The notes: a model not told the origin generated them from the letters alone. 64,000 nucleotides of DNA from Gloeobacter violaceus PCC 7421 (GCF_000011385.1 NC_005125.1:1612001-1676000); one strand, 5' to 3'. Positions 48,156-56,371 are shown, counted from the stretch's first letter. Program-made: numbers and translations.

Positions 48156-48706
48156 TGAGCGACTGGCAGACCGTGCGCACCTGGCTGGCGGGCACCTACT
48201 CCAACCGCGCCCAGGCGATGGCGGAGCCGGTCTGGTTCATTCCGGTCACACTCTGGTATGTGGAAGTGGCCGGGCTCTTCGGCGAAGGGGCGGGCTTTTT
48301 TACCGAGCAGGTGAGCGAGCACACCCCCAACCAGCCCTACCGCAGCCGGGTATTACAGTTGCTCGATAACCCCTTGCGGCTGGAGAATTATCGCCTCAAA
48401 GACCAGAAAGTCTGGGCCGGGGCGGCAAAGGACCCAGAGCGTCTCGGGCGGCTGAGGGCGGACGACTGCGAGCAGCTTCCCGGCTGCACGCTCTATCTGG
48501 AGCGCCGGGGGGAGACGTTCACGGGCAAGATGCAACCCGGAGGCGGCTGCCGTCTTTTTCCCGGTGACGCCAGCTATGTCGAGATCGAATTTGAACTTGG
48601 CGAGCGGTTGTTTTTCACCCTCGACCGTGGCTTCGAGGCCACTACCGGCGAGCAGACTTGGGGATCCCGGGCCGGGGCGTACCGATATTTGAAGCAGCTG
48701 CATTGA
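48155..48706 (+). CDS. cpcT: phycobiliprotein chromophore lyase, CpcT/CpeT family
   Basis: A 183-residue T-type bilin lyase, predicted to attach phycocyanobilin to a beta-subunit Cys. Family features: LAGTYSNRAQAMAEP (residues about 11-25), HTPNQPYRSRVLQLL, LENYRLKDQKVWAGA, EQLPGCTLYL and C-terminal GSRAGAYRYL. The start ATG overlaps the DEP stop by one base, so translation is coupled. There is no phycobiliprotein gene nearby. Whether the target is CpcB, PecB or another subunit cannot be told from sequence alone. Confidence 0.87.
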   Translation: MSDWQTVRTWLAGTYSNRAQAMAEPVWFIPVTLWYVEVAGLFGEGAGFFTEQVSEHTPNQPYRSRVLQLLDNPLRLENYRLKDQKVWAGAAKDPERLGRLRADDCEQLPGCTLYLERRGETFTGKMQPGGGCRLFPGDASYVEIEFELGERLFFTLDRGFEATTGEQTWGSRAGAYRYLKQLH

Positions 48707-48744
48707 TGGGGCAGGCTACAGTCCGCCACGGCCTAGGGCAACTT

Positions 48745-49485
48745 CTACCACAGCGACAAAATCGCTGATGTGTCTGTGTCCACCGGGCAATTAGCTTCGG
48801 AACACCTCCGAGCTTTTCCGCCCACAGAGCCATCCGATGCATACACCAGTTCGACCGGCCATGTGATCTCTGCCCGGCCAAAAAAATAGACAAATTTGGA
48901 GTTAACCTGATCAAACTGGCGACGATTGACGTAGAGGACAGTGCTCAAGATCCGCACTTCTTCTTCCGGATTGAGATACGTGTCATACTGGCTCCCGCCA
49001 CCACCTTTGTAGCGGCGACCAAAAGTAAAGATGACTTCTTCTTGGGTCTTGCGCAGATAGCGGATGCGGTTGACCGTGTCTGGTAGAATCTCGTTGCTTG
49101 TCGACAAAAGCTTGCTTGGCTTGGTATCCACCTGTACTCCATAGACGTTCACCGTGCTCAGCAACAGGCGCAAGGGTGCCTTGCCAACGTTGCGGATGCT
49201 CCCGCGCACTTGGACAGCGACCATGTCGCCGCGTCGGCCGACTTTCTCAAGTTCGGTGGTAGCCACCATAGCGAGCGGTTCGTTGGCCGGTTTAATCCGA
49301 TCTTCGTAGATAAACGAGTAGAAGGCCCAGACGCCGGCGGCGATGATCGCCACCACCTGTACACCTGCACTCACTGTCTCGGCTGCCCACTTCAATGAAG
49401 CAAGCCGGACCAACAGAGGTCGCTTGCTGGCTGGCGTCGGCACAGCAGCACCGACCGAAGACTCTTGCTGCCGGGAAACGTCCAC
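48745..49485 (-). CDS. hypothetical single-pass membrane protein
   Basis: A 246-residue protein of unknown function. One hydrophobic helix (about residues 38-58, SAGVQVVAIIAAGVWAFYSF) follows a short polar N-terminus. The remaining part is predicted beta-rich and extracytoplasmic, with VAVQVRGSIRNVGKAPLRLL resembling an immunoglobulin-like strand pattern. GTG start at 49485 with a GAGGGG site 5 bases upstream. It lies 61 bp downstream of an RHH regulator on the same strand, so the two may be co-transcribed. No family recognised. Confidence 0.65.
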   Translation of the reverse strand: MDVSRQQESSVGAAVPTPASKRPLLVRLASLKWAAETVSAGVQVVAIIAAGVWAFYSFIYEDRIKPANEPLAMVATTELEKVGRRGDMVAVQVRGSIRNVGKAPLRLLLSTVNVYGVQVDTKPSKLLSTSNEILPDTVNRIRYLRKTQEEVIFTFGRRYKGGGGSQYDTYLNPEEEVRILSTVLYVNRRQFDQVNSKFVYFFGRAEITWPVELVYASDGSVGGKARRCSEANCPVDTDTSAILSLW

Positions 49486-49546
49486 ATTTTCCCCTCAACC
49501 CGCCACCGACAGTGTACTTCAGGCAGTCCGGCGCATCCTGGCCCGC

Positions 49547-49846
49547 TCAATTGCTGCTATCCAACCACGCCCGTTCAATGTCCTCCAGGCGCTCGTCGCG
49601 TGCCTCCTGCAAAAGGTCGGCAGGCAACAAGCCATGCTGCTCCTGCAGTCGCTTGCGCATTCGGGTCAAAGCTTCGATAGCCTGCATTGCCTGTTGCAGA
49701 CCGACCTGCCGCCGGTTCCGCTCAAAATAATCCCGCACGATTTCGCGCATCACCTCGGAGAGTGTACGTCCCTGCTCTCGGGCAATCTCGGCCAACTGTC
49801 GGTGCTGCTCAGGTTCCAGCAAAATTTGAGCGCGGTATAAAGCCAC
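49547..49846 (-). CDS. ribbon-helix-helix protein, antitoxin-like
   Basis: A 99-residue protein whose first 45 residues fit the ribbon-helix-helix DNA-binding fold of CopG/VapB-type antitoxins: ALYRAQILLEPEQHRQLAEI, then REQGRTLSEVMREIVRDYF. A helical acidic C-terminus could bind a toxin. GTG start at 49846 with GGGAGGG upstream. No recognisable toxin is adjacent; the downstream gene codes for a membrane protein. It is probably an orphan antitoxin or simple regulator. Confidence 0.7.
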   Translation of the reverse strand: MALYRAQILLEPEQHRQLAEIAREQGRTLSEVMREIVRDYFERNRRQVGLQQAMQAIEALTRMRKRLQEQHGLLPADLLQEARDERLEDIERAWLDSSN

Positions 49847-49951
49847 ATCGCCCTCCCTACAATTACACCTACACAGATGTAATCGTAGACGCCACCAGTG
49901 AAGCCGCCTCCCAGGCGTCTACTCCTCAAGACAGGTTGTGCACACAGACCA

Positions 49952-49980
49952 TTGACCCTGCCGCCTGGATCGTTTACAAA
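49952..49980 (+). promoter_or_regulatory. promoter of the TetR-type gene
   Basis: TTGACC (49952-49957) and TACAAA (49975-49980) are separated by 17 bases. The predicted transcript start falls inside the palindrome that follows, and the leader would be only about 24 nt. Confidence 0.5.
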
Positions 49981-49981
49981 T

Positions 49982-50003
49982 AATAAGTAAGCACTCACTT
50001 ATT
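49982..50003. promoter_or_regulatory. palindromic operator before the TetR-type gene
   Basis: AATAAGTAAG-CA-CTCACTTATT: two 10-base half-sites with one mismatch, ending 8 bases before the ATG. Position over the predicted start of transcription and similarity to TetR-family operators suggest autorepression. Confidence 0.6.
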
Positions 50004-50010
50004 TATTCCC

Positions 50011-50592
50011 ATGGGCCGCCGCCGCATCATCGATCCCGAACAGATCATCCAGGCCACGCTGGTGGTTCTCTCCACCCACGGCGTGGAGGCGGTGACCATT
50101 GCCCAGATTGCCAGGCAGGCGGGTATCTCCGAGGCATCGATTTACAAGTGCTTTGCCAGCAAGGAGGACTTGCTGCGCGCCTGCATCAGCGAGAGCGTCG
50201 AGCCGCAGGAATTCTGGCGCAAGTTGTTTGCCCAGGGCGAGTCGCGGCCGGTCAATGTCCTGCTGGAGGAAGCCGCCCTTTTCACGGTGCGCTACTACTG
50301 CCAGCATCTGCCCACCTTACTGCTGAGGGCCTTGCGCCCGCAGGCGGACGATTGCTGCAGCGGTCCGCTGCAGACGATGAAGTTGCAGACGCACTACTTT
50401 CGGCTCGAAATCGAGCGTCGGCGCATCCGGCCGGGCGACCCTCAGCGCCTCTCAGCGGCTTTCTGCGGCCCGCTGTTCTATTACGTGTTTATCTCCCGGG
50501 CTTTTTTGGGCGGTGAGGCCCCTACTCCACCCGAGCAGTTCGCCCGCCAGTGGGCGCAGGACTTCTGGCAGAGCGTCCGCCCGAACGCATGA
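50011..50592 (+). CDS. TetR/AcrR family transcriptional regulator
   Basis: A 193-residue regulator. N-terminal helix-turn-helix: IIQATLVVLSTHGVEAVTIA and QIARQAGISEASIYKCFASK (about residues 8-47), then an all-helical ligand domain. ATG start without a visible ribosome-binding site; the leader is short. The palindrome overlapping its own promoter implies autoregulation. No efflux pump is adjacent, so the ligand and other targets are unknown. ClpC follows 62 bp later on the same strand, but a separate promoter for it is likely. Confidence 0.87.
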   Translation: MGRRRIIDPEQIIQATLVVLSTHGVEAVTIAQIARQAGISEASIYKCFASKEDLLRACISESVEPQEFWRKLFAQGESRPVNVLLEEAALFTVRYYCQHLPTLLLRALRPQADDCCSGPLQTMKLQTHYFRLEIERRRIRPGDPQRLSAAFCGPLFYYVFISRAFLGGEAPTPPEQFARQWAQDFWQSVRPNA

Positions 50593-50654
50593 GTTTTCCG
50601 CAAGTTTAATCTTTCGCTCAACGGCCGTCGCAGGGCGGTACTTAAGGAGGTTCC

Positions 50655-52991
50655 ATGTTTGAGCAATTCAGCCCGTCGGCTCTCCAGGTGCTCAACCTGG
50701 CCAAGCAGGAGTCATTGCGCCTCGGCCAGAACGCCGTCGGTACCGAGCAGCTTCTGCTTGGACTGCTGGCCCATTCCGACGCCGTCGCCGCCCAGGTGCT
50801 GACCGAGCTGGGCCTCAGCCTGGCCGGTGCCCGCCGCGAGGTGGAGAGCATCGTGGGCAAAGGTGAGAGCCGTCCGAGCCAGCGCGTCGCCTTTACCCCC
50901 CGGGCGGGGCGGCTTATCGAGCAGGCGCTCATCGAGGCCAACGGCTTCGGCCAGCGCCTGGTCGAACCGGAGCACTTGCTTTTGAGCATGCTGCGCGACA
51001 ACGAAGGGGTGGCAAGCCGCGTGCTCGATGAATTCGGCGTCGACCGCGACAAGGCCCGCCAGATGCTGCTCGAAAGCCTGGGGGATGCGGCCAAAGCGAC
51101 CTCTGCTTCGCGCGGCAACGAGCAACCGCGCCGCAGCGACAGAGCTTCCCGCAGCGGCGGACCGCTCGAACGCTTTGGTCGGGATCTGACCGAACTGGCC
51201 CGCGGCGGCAAAATCGATCCGGTCGTGGGGCGGGCCGAGCAGATCGAGCGGGTGATCCAAATTCTGGGTCGCCGTACCAAAAATAACCCCGTACTCATCG
51301 GCGAACCGGGCGTCGGCAAGACCGCCATCGCCGAGGGCCTCGCCGTGCGCATCGCCGAGGGCGACGTGCCCGAGATGCTTTTCGATCGCCGCATCGTGAG
51401 CCTGGACATGGGCCAGGTTTTGGCCGGCACCCAGATGCGCGGCGAATTTGAGGAGCGCCTCAAGGGCGTCATGCAGGAAGTGATCGCCTCCAAGGGGCAG
51501 ATTGTCCTGTTCATCGACGAACTGCACACCCTGGTGGGAGCCGGGGCGAGCGAGGGCGGCATGGACGCCGCCAACTTGCTCAAGCCCGCCCTGGCGCGCG
51601 GCGAACTGCAATGCATCGGGGCGACCACCCTCGATGAGTACCGCAAGCACATCGAGCGCGACGCCGCCCTGGAGCGCCGCTTCCAGCCGGTAACGGTGGG
51701 TGAACCGAGTGTGGATGAGGCGATTGCCATCCTGCAGGGCCTCAAGGTGCGCTACGAGGAGCACCACAAGCTGCGCTACACCGACGCCGCCCTCGAAGCG
51801 GCGGTGCGCCTATCGGATCGCTACATCGCCGATCGCTTCTTGCCGGACAAGGCCATCGATCTGATCGACGAAGCCGGTTCGATGATCCGGGTGAAACTTG
51901 CCCGGGGCGCCGAGTTGCCCGCCATCGTCGATAGCGAAGCGATTGCCCAGGTGCTCTCGGAGTGGACAAACATTCCGGTGGGCAAGCTCACGGGCGAAGA
52001 GGCCACCAGTCTGGTGCACCTCGAAGCGCGGCTGCACGAGCGCATCATCGGCCAGCACCCCGCGGTGAGTGCGGTGGCCAGGGCAGTTCGCCGGGCGCGC
52101 GCCGGCATGAAGTCTCCCGAGCGTCCGCAGGCGAGCTTCATCTTCGCCGGCCCTACCGGTGTCGGCAAGACGGAGCTGGCCAAGGCGCTCGCGGCTACGG
52201 TCTTCGGCTCTGAAGACGCGATGATCCGCCTCGACATGTCCGAATTCATGGAGTCCTACACGGTGAGCAAGCTGATCGGCTCGCCCCCCGGCTACGTGGG
52301 CTACGACGAGGGCGGTCAGCTCACCGAGGCGGTGCGCCGCCGGCCCTACACGGTGATCCTGCTCGATGAAATCGAGAAGGCCCACCCGGATGTGTTCAAC
52401 ATCCTGCTGCAACTCCTCGACGACGGCCGGCTCACCGACGCCAAGGGCCGCACCGTGAGCTTCAAGAACGCGCTCATCATCATGACCAGCAACCTCGGTT
52501 CGCGGGTCATCGAGCGCGGCGGCGGCGGACTCGGGTTCAACACCACCGGCAGCGCGGGCGAGCGGCGCTACGTCGCCATCCGCGACCGGGTTCAAGAAGA
52601 GCTCAAGCAGGTCTTCCGCCCCGAGTTCCTCAACCGCCTCGACGAGGTGATCGTCTTCCAGCCGCTGGACCGCGAGGAACTGGGCCAGGTGGCCCGGCTG
52701 CTTCTGAACGAGTCGCTGGAGCGGGTACGCGAACTGGGCATCGAACTGGAGGCGAGTCCCGCCTTCATCGACAAGGTCATCGCCGAGGGCTACTCCCCGG
52801 CCTGGGGCGCCCGTCCTTTGCGCCGCGCCGTGCAGCGCCTGCTGGAGGATTCTGTCGCCGACGCCGTCCTACTCGGGCGGCTGGTGAGCGGTGAGCGCTA
52901 CTTGGTAGATGTCGACGCCGACGGCAAGGTGATCTTCATCTACCCGGATCTGGCCGACGCCAAGGCGGAGATGGCCATGAGCGCCCGATAG
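50655..52991 (+). CDS. clpC: ClpC-type AAA+ unfoldase without middle domain
   Basis: Hsp100 unfoldase expected to feed ClpP. Two Clp_N repeats (residues about 1-145) start [20 protein letters not shown]1 has Walker A GEPGVGKT (about residue 216) and Walker [11 protein letters not shown]2 has GPTGVGKT (about 499) and [15 protein letters not shown]. The ClpP-contact loop [10 protein letters not shown] is present near 626. At 778 residues it is shorter than usual: between [14 protein letters not shown] and [19 protein letters not shown] only about ten residues remain, where ClpC normally carries the coiled-coil M-domain with a UVR motif. Good ribosome-binding site (AAGGAGG) before ATG. Confidence 0.92.
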   Translation: MFEQFSPSALQVLNLAKQESLRLGQNAVGTEQLLLGLLAHSDAVAAQVLTELGLSLAGARREVESIVGKGESRPSQRVAFTPRAGRLIEQALIEANGFGQRLVEPEHLLLSMLRDNEGVASRVLDEFGVDRDKARQMLLESLGDAAKATSASRGNEQPRRSDRASRSGGPLERFGRDLTELARGGKIDPVVGRAEQIERVIQILGRRTKNNPVLIGEPGVGKTAIAEGLAVRIAEGDVPEMLFDRRIVSLDMGQVLAGTQMRGEFEERLKGVMQEVIASKGQIVLFIDELHTLVGAGASEGGMDAANLLKPALARGELQCIGATTLDEYRKHIERDAALERRFQPVTVGEPSVDEAIAILQGLKVRYEEHHKLRYTDAALEAAVRLSDRYIADRFLPDKAIDLIDEAGSMIRVKLARGAELPAIVDSEAIAQVLSEWTNIPVGKLTGEEATSLVHLEARLHERIIGQHPAVSAVARAVRRARAGMKSPERPQASFIFAGPTGVGKTELAKALAATVFGSEDAMIRLDMSEFMESYTVSKLIGSPPGYVGYDEGGQLTEAVRRRPYTVILLDEIEKAHPDVFNILLQLLDDGRLTDAKGRTVSFKNALIIMTSNLGSRVIERGGGGLGFNTTGSAGERRYVAIRDRVQEELKQVFRPEFLNRLDEVIVFQPLDREELGQVARLLLNESLERVRELGIELEASPAFIDKVIAEGYSPAWGARPLRRAVQRLLEDSVADAVLLGRLVSGERYLVDVDADGKVIFIYPDLADAKAEMAMSAR

Positions 52992-53015
52992 TTCAGTTTC
53001 TCAGTCACTCGGACG

Positions 53016-53048
53016 GCCCCTTCCTGGAAGCAGGAAGGGGCTTTTTTT
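53016..53048 (+). terminator. rho-independent terminator after clpC
   Basis: Perfect 11-bp stem (GCCCCTTCCTG with CAGGAAGGGGC), GAAG tetraloop, then seven T. Confidence 0.95.
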
Positions 53049-53089
53049 GCACCTGCTGCATGGCCAGGGGGTTCCGACTCGCCTTGAGA

Positions 53090-53107
53090 TCTAGACAAAT
53101 GTCTAGA
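53090..53107. promoter_or_regulatory. perfect palindrome upstream of the antitoxin gene
   Basis: TCTAGACA-AA-TGTCTAGA is a perfect 8-base inverted repeat with a 2-base centre, 53 bases before the antitoxin start. This is the expected kind of site for autorepression by an Xre-type antitoxin. Confidence 0.65.
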
Positions 53108-53160
53108 ACAACTGTTAGGCCTGAGGTACTCGCAAGTGCCCTGTGCTTAGGAGAGCCTCC

Positions 53161-53511
53161 GTGTCGAAAAGCAGTGCCGGTGTCAACCTGTGGGATCCCG
53201 GGCAGGTCCGTAAAGGCTTCGATCTTTCGCGCGAGCGGATGAGCAGCTTACTGCAAGTCAGTTCGAAGACGTACGAGCGCTGGGAAAAAGGAGTTGCAAC
53301 ACCGGCGGAGGCGCAAAAATGGAAACTGGCCAGGCTCAGCGAGATTTTGGCACTGGGATCACTTGTGTATACCCCCGAAGGGCTGCGGGAATTTCTACAA
53401 ACCCCCATGCCCGCCTTTGATGGCAACTGCGCCCTTGAGATGCTCCGGCGCGGCGAGTTCGAGAGGGTACTTGCCGCCCTCGCCGCCGATTACGAAGGAC
53501 TCGGTTACTGA
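53161..53511 (+). CDS. antitoxin of the Xre/MbcA/ParS (DUF2384) type
   Basis: A 116-residue protein. The first part is a Xre-like helix-turn-helix (KGFDLSRERMSSLLQVSSKT, then YERWEKGVATP, about residues 20-55). The C-terminal toxin-binding segment LREFLQTPMPAFDGNCALEM and RRGEFERVLAALAADYEGLG is the DUF2384 signature of RES-type toxin-antitoxin systems. The GTG at 53161 follows AGGAG by 8 bases. The stop is immediately followed by the GTG of a RES toxin fragment, the normal operon order. With the toxin broken, it is probably an orphan that may still bind the upstream palindrome. Confidence 0.8.
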   Translation: MSKSSAGVNLWDPGQVRKGFDLSRERMSSLLQVSSKTYERWEKGVATPAEAQKWKLARLSEILALGSLVYTPEGLREFLQTPMPAFDGNCALEMLRRGEFERVLAALAADYEGLGY

Positions 53512-53751
53512 GTGGTTTTGGCCTCCTTTGTGCGGCCCTGGCGGGGATACGGCGTCCGGCACATCCCCGTAAATTCGCCATTCGGCGTGCTGGATTTTCG
53601 GTTTTCGGCTCAAGCGGACGGCAACCGTTGGAACCGCCAAGGAGAGCCAACTTTGTACCTGGCAAGCGAAAAGGATGGTCCTGGTGGCGCTCACTTGCTT
53701 TTGCCGGGCTGGCCCTGGTCGTATTTCCGCACATCATTCCGATGTCGGTGA
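53512..53751 (+). pseudogene. RES-domain toxin, 5' fragment
   Basis: Directly after the antitoxin stop an open frame codes for about 56 residues resembling the start of RES toxins (NAD-degrading ADP-ribosyltransferase-like fold): HIPVNSPFGVLDFRFSAQ, then NRWNRQGEPTLYLASEKDG. The NRW-N-x-x-GEPTLYLA motif is strongly family-like. After about 53680 the frame loses similarity and ends at 53751, whereas complete RES toxins have well over 100 more residues. The following DNA matches the end of cydB in another frame, so the gene was cut by a deletion or rearrangement. No toxin activity is expected. Confidence 0.7.
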
Positions 53752-53894
53752 CCATCTACCAGGCCGCCGCCGCTCCCAGTGCCCTGGTGTTCATGATCAT
53801 CTTTATGGGCTTTTTAATCCCAATCATGCTTGCCTACAACATCTTCCAGTACGTCGTCTTCCGCGGCAAAGTCACCGGCGGTCATTACGAGTGA
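53680..53894 (+). pseudogene. cydB: 3' fragment of cytochrome bd quinol oxidase subunit II
   Basis: In the +3 frame relative to the RES fragment, codons to the TGA at 53894 give about 70 residues matching the CydB C-terminus: SLAFAGLALVVFPHIIP, MSVTIYQAAAAPSALVFMII and LAYNIFQYVVFRGKVTGGHY. The pattern of a Pro-rich loop, AAAP, a last transmembrane helix and YVVFRGKV is diagnostic. Complete CydB has 330-380 residues, so about four-fifths is missing, and cydA is absent. A TTG at 53628 could start an 88-residue peptide running through the RES DNA, but that is probably meaningless. Rearrangement remnant. Confidence 0.7.
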
Positions 53895-53946
53895 AGCTTG
53901 CGGATCCAACTCGCTCTTAAGCCTCAAGAGAAAGTGCCGCTATCCA

Positions 53947-55209
53947 TCAAGACTGCACCTTCCCGGCCGCATTGACCGCGGGCGGCAGGCGCACTTCCAG
54001 CCAGCCCAGCACCAGACAGTCGAGGAGCAGCAGCAGCCCAAAGCCCGGCCAGAGCCAGTCGCTCAGAGGCCGGGGCAGATCCAGGATCCGTCCGCCCACG
54101 GCGGGGCCGATCATATAACCCAACGCCCAGCACTGGGAATTGATCGACAGGTACACCCCCCGCATATTTTGCGGGGACATCGCCGCCACCAGCGTCGCCG
54201 CCGCCGGATGCATAAAGGTGAGCCCCACCGCCGCCACCGCCAAAGCCAGTGCCGCGAGACCCAAAGCGGACCCCGCGATGGTTCCGGCAAGCCAGATGAT
54301 GACCAGCGCCGCCGCCAGCACCACCGCTGCGAGCATCAGGGTGCGGGTGCGCCGCCAGGCCGAAGTGCCCCGGGCCACCCACAGCTGAATGGCGGCCATC
54401 AGCGCGACGTGCAGGGTGAAGCAGGCACCCACCGCCTCGGTGCTGAGGCCCGCGAAGTTGCGCAGGTAGACGGGCACGGTGCTTTCGAGTTGGGCAACGA
54501 TCGTGGTGAAGACCAGGTTTGCCGCCGCGTACAACCACAAGTTGCGGTCGCGCAGCGCCTCAGGATAACCCCCCAGGGATGGGTGCGCCTCCAGATGCTC
54601 CGGGCGCGTCTCGGGGACACCCCGGGCCACCACGGCAAAAAATCCCAAAAACGCGCAGGCGTTGAGCCAGAAGAGCAGACGGTAGTTGCCGGTCAGGGCG
54701 ATCACCGCAATGCCCACCACCGCCCCCAATCCCAGACCGATGCTGTCGCCCGAGCGCGTAAGACCGTAAGCTTCGGCGCGCTGCTTGCCCTCGGTCAAAT
54801 CGGCCACCACCGCCTCGTTGGCGGGCCAGTAAAGGCCGAAGCCCCAACCGGTAATCACGTTTGCCGCCACGAAGAGCGCGAAATTGTCCGCAAGCGCAAA
54901 CATGACATAACCGACGCTCAAGATCACCAGGGCCGCCAGCAGCGTGCGCCGCCGCCCCCAATCGGGGCGGTCGGTGAGCGTGCCGCCCACCAGGCGGGCG
55001 AAAATGCCGCTGACTGCCGAGGAAGCGAGGCCCAGCCCGAGCTGGGTGTAGCTGATGCCCAGCGCACCGGTAAAAAAGATGGCCGAATAGAACAGCACGA
55101 AGCCCAGCCCGAGCGAGGCGAGCAGCCGACCGGCAAACAAAATCCAGACGGGCGCCGGCAGGTCCGGCAGGAAGCTAGGGCGCGCCGTTGCGGGCGGCTT
55201 GCTCGTCAC
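53947..55209 (-). CDS. major facilitator superfamily transporter
   Basis: A 420-residue, 12-helix transporter. The loop 2-3 signature GTLTDRPDWGRRRTLLAALV (about residues 76-95) marks the MFS. Helix 4-5 GWGFGLYWPANEAVVADLT and the second-half loop follow. Similar to drug/metabolite exporters of the DHA1 type; the substrate is unknown. The GTG start has GGAG 8-9 bases upstream and overlaps the end of the TPR gene by 35 bp on the same strand, so the two form an operon. Confidence 0.85.
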   Translation of the reverse strand: MTSKPPATARPSFLPDLPAPVWILFAGRLLASLGLGFVLFYSAIFFTGALGISYTQLGLGLASSAVSGIFARLVGGTLTDRPDWGRRRTLLAALVILSVGYVMFALADNFALFVAANVITGWGFGLYWPANEAVVADLTEGKQRAEAYGLTRSGDSIGLGLGAVVGIAVIALTGNYRLLFWLNACAFLGFFAVVARGVPETRPEHLEAHPSLGGYPEALRDRNLWLYAAANLVFTTIVAQLESTVPVYLRNFAGLSTEAVGACFTLHVALMAAIQLWVARGTSAWRRTRTLMLAAVVLAAALVIIWLAGTIAGSALGLAALALAVAAVGLTFMHPAAATLVAAMSPQNMRGVYLSINSQCWALGYMIGPAVGGRILDLPRPLSDWLWPGFGLLLLLDCLVLGWLEVRLPPAVNAAGKVQS

Positions 55210-56059
55210 TGGTAGGCTCCGGCAGTCGCTCCAGGGCCGCTTTGATGCGCGGGGTGGTCAGCACCATCGCCGCGTCCGCCAGCAGCTTGGTACCCCAGAG
55301 ATTTTCTTTGAGGTAGTCGAGTTTGCCGTAGCGCTTGTCGAAGCCCAGCGCCTCCTCGCTGAGGGTCAGGCCCCTTTCGCGCTCCCCCTGGCTGAAGAGC
55401 GCCACCCCGAGGGCGAGCTTCGGCTCGGCGGCCTTGGTATTGATGGCCACCGCCTGCTCCCAGCGGCTTTTGGCTTCGTCGATGCGGCCCTGCTCGTAGC
55501 GGATGAGGCCGATGTTGTTGATGGCTTCCCAGAAGGTCTTCTTGAGGGCGACCGCCTTTTCAAAAGCACCCACCGCCTCCTCCGGCCGCTCGAGCAGCAC
55601 GTAGGCGTTGCCGAGGTTGAAGTATTCGTCGACGGCCTTGGGATCGAGCTTGAGGCCGCGCTCGATGGCATCGGCGGCGGCCGGATAATTTTTGAGGCGG
55701 CTGTTGACCAGGCCCAGATTGAACTGAAAGCGGGCGTTGTCGGGGGCCAGTTCGCTGGCGAGCTTCAACTCGGTGAGGGCCGCCTCGGGCTTGTTGTTCT
55801 GCAAATAAATGCCGCCCAGGACCGTGTGGGCCTGGGGGTTGTTCTTAGAAAGCTGCACCGCGAGTTGGGCCATCCCCTCCGCCTCGCCGTAGCGCGCCAC
55901 CTGTACCAATCGAATCGCTTCTTCGGCCAGCTGCATCGACTGGCGCTGCAACTGGTCGGCCGCCAGCGACGGGACGGTGACCAGCGGGGTCTGGGCGTGC
56001 GCTGCAGGCATAGCCAGGGCGCTTGCCACCAGAGCGAGGGCGAATAAACGATTCCACAT
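55175..56059 (-). CDS. exported TPR-repeat protein
   Basis: A 294-residue protein with a signal peptide (residues 1-22, AMPAAHAQ) and about five tetratricopeptide repeats between residues 35 and 215: AEGMAQLAVQLSKNNPQAHT, PEAALTELKLASELAPDNAR, YPAAADAIERGLKLDPKAVD, PEEAVGAFEKAVALKKTFWE and IDEAKSRWEQAVAINTKAAE. Likely periplasmic scaffold. It is the first gene of an operon with the MFS transporter and may assist it (inference). Confidence 0.85.
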   Translation of the reverse strand: MWNRLFALALVASALAMPAAHAQTPLVTVPSLAADQLQRQSMQLAEEAIRLVQVARYGEAEGMAQLAVQLSKNNPQAHTVLGGIYLQNNKPEAALTELKLASELAPDNARFQFNLGLVNSRLKNYPAAADAIERGLKLDPKAVDEYFNLGNAYVLLERPEEAVGAFEKAVALKKTFWEAINNIGLIRYEQGRIDEAKSRWEQAVAINTKAAEPKLALGVALFSQGERERGLTLSEEALGFDKRYGKLDYLKENLWGTKLLADAAMVLTTPRIKAALERLPEPTSDEQAARNGAP

Positions 56060-56188
56060 GCGTCAAAAACCTACGGACCGGCGGAAATGGGCTCTACTCA
56101 GTGTAACGGCTCAACCCCGACCCTCCCAGTGCGGGCGGGCACGGCGTGGCACAATGGCACCAGAACGAGGCGTGAAGGAACGTAAACC

Positions 56189-56365
56189 ATGACCGAGCAG
56201 GAGATTCGCGAGGGGGTAGAAAAGGTGCGCCGCGAGCGGGCCAATCTGCTGCAGCTGATCGAAAAACCCGATCTCAGCCTCGACACGCGCCAGGACGTCA
56301 ACCAGGCCCTCGAAGAAATCGACGATCTGCTGGTGGAATTCGAACGCACCTTCCCGGGCGGCTAG
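56189..56365 (+). CDS. small acidic helical protein
   Basis: A 58-residue frame, MTEQEIREGVEKVRRERANL to a C-terminal RTFPGG, with the heptad-like charge pattern of an alpha-helical hairpin (EIREGVEKV and QALEEIDDLLVEFER). GC-rich codon use matches the neighbours. It ends 6 bp before coaBC, so an operon is likely. A GAAGGAA element lies 8 bases upstream of the ATG as ribosome-binding site. Family unknown to me. Confidence 0.7.
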   Translation: MTEQEIREGVEKVRRERANLLQLIEKPDLSLDTRQDVNQALEEIDDLLVEFERTFPGG

Positions 56366-56371
56366 CGGGCG

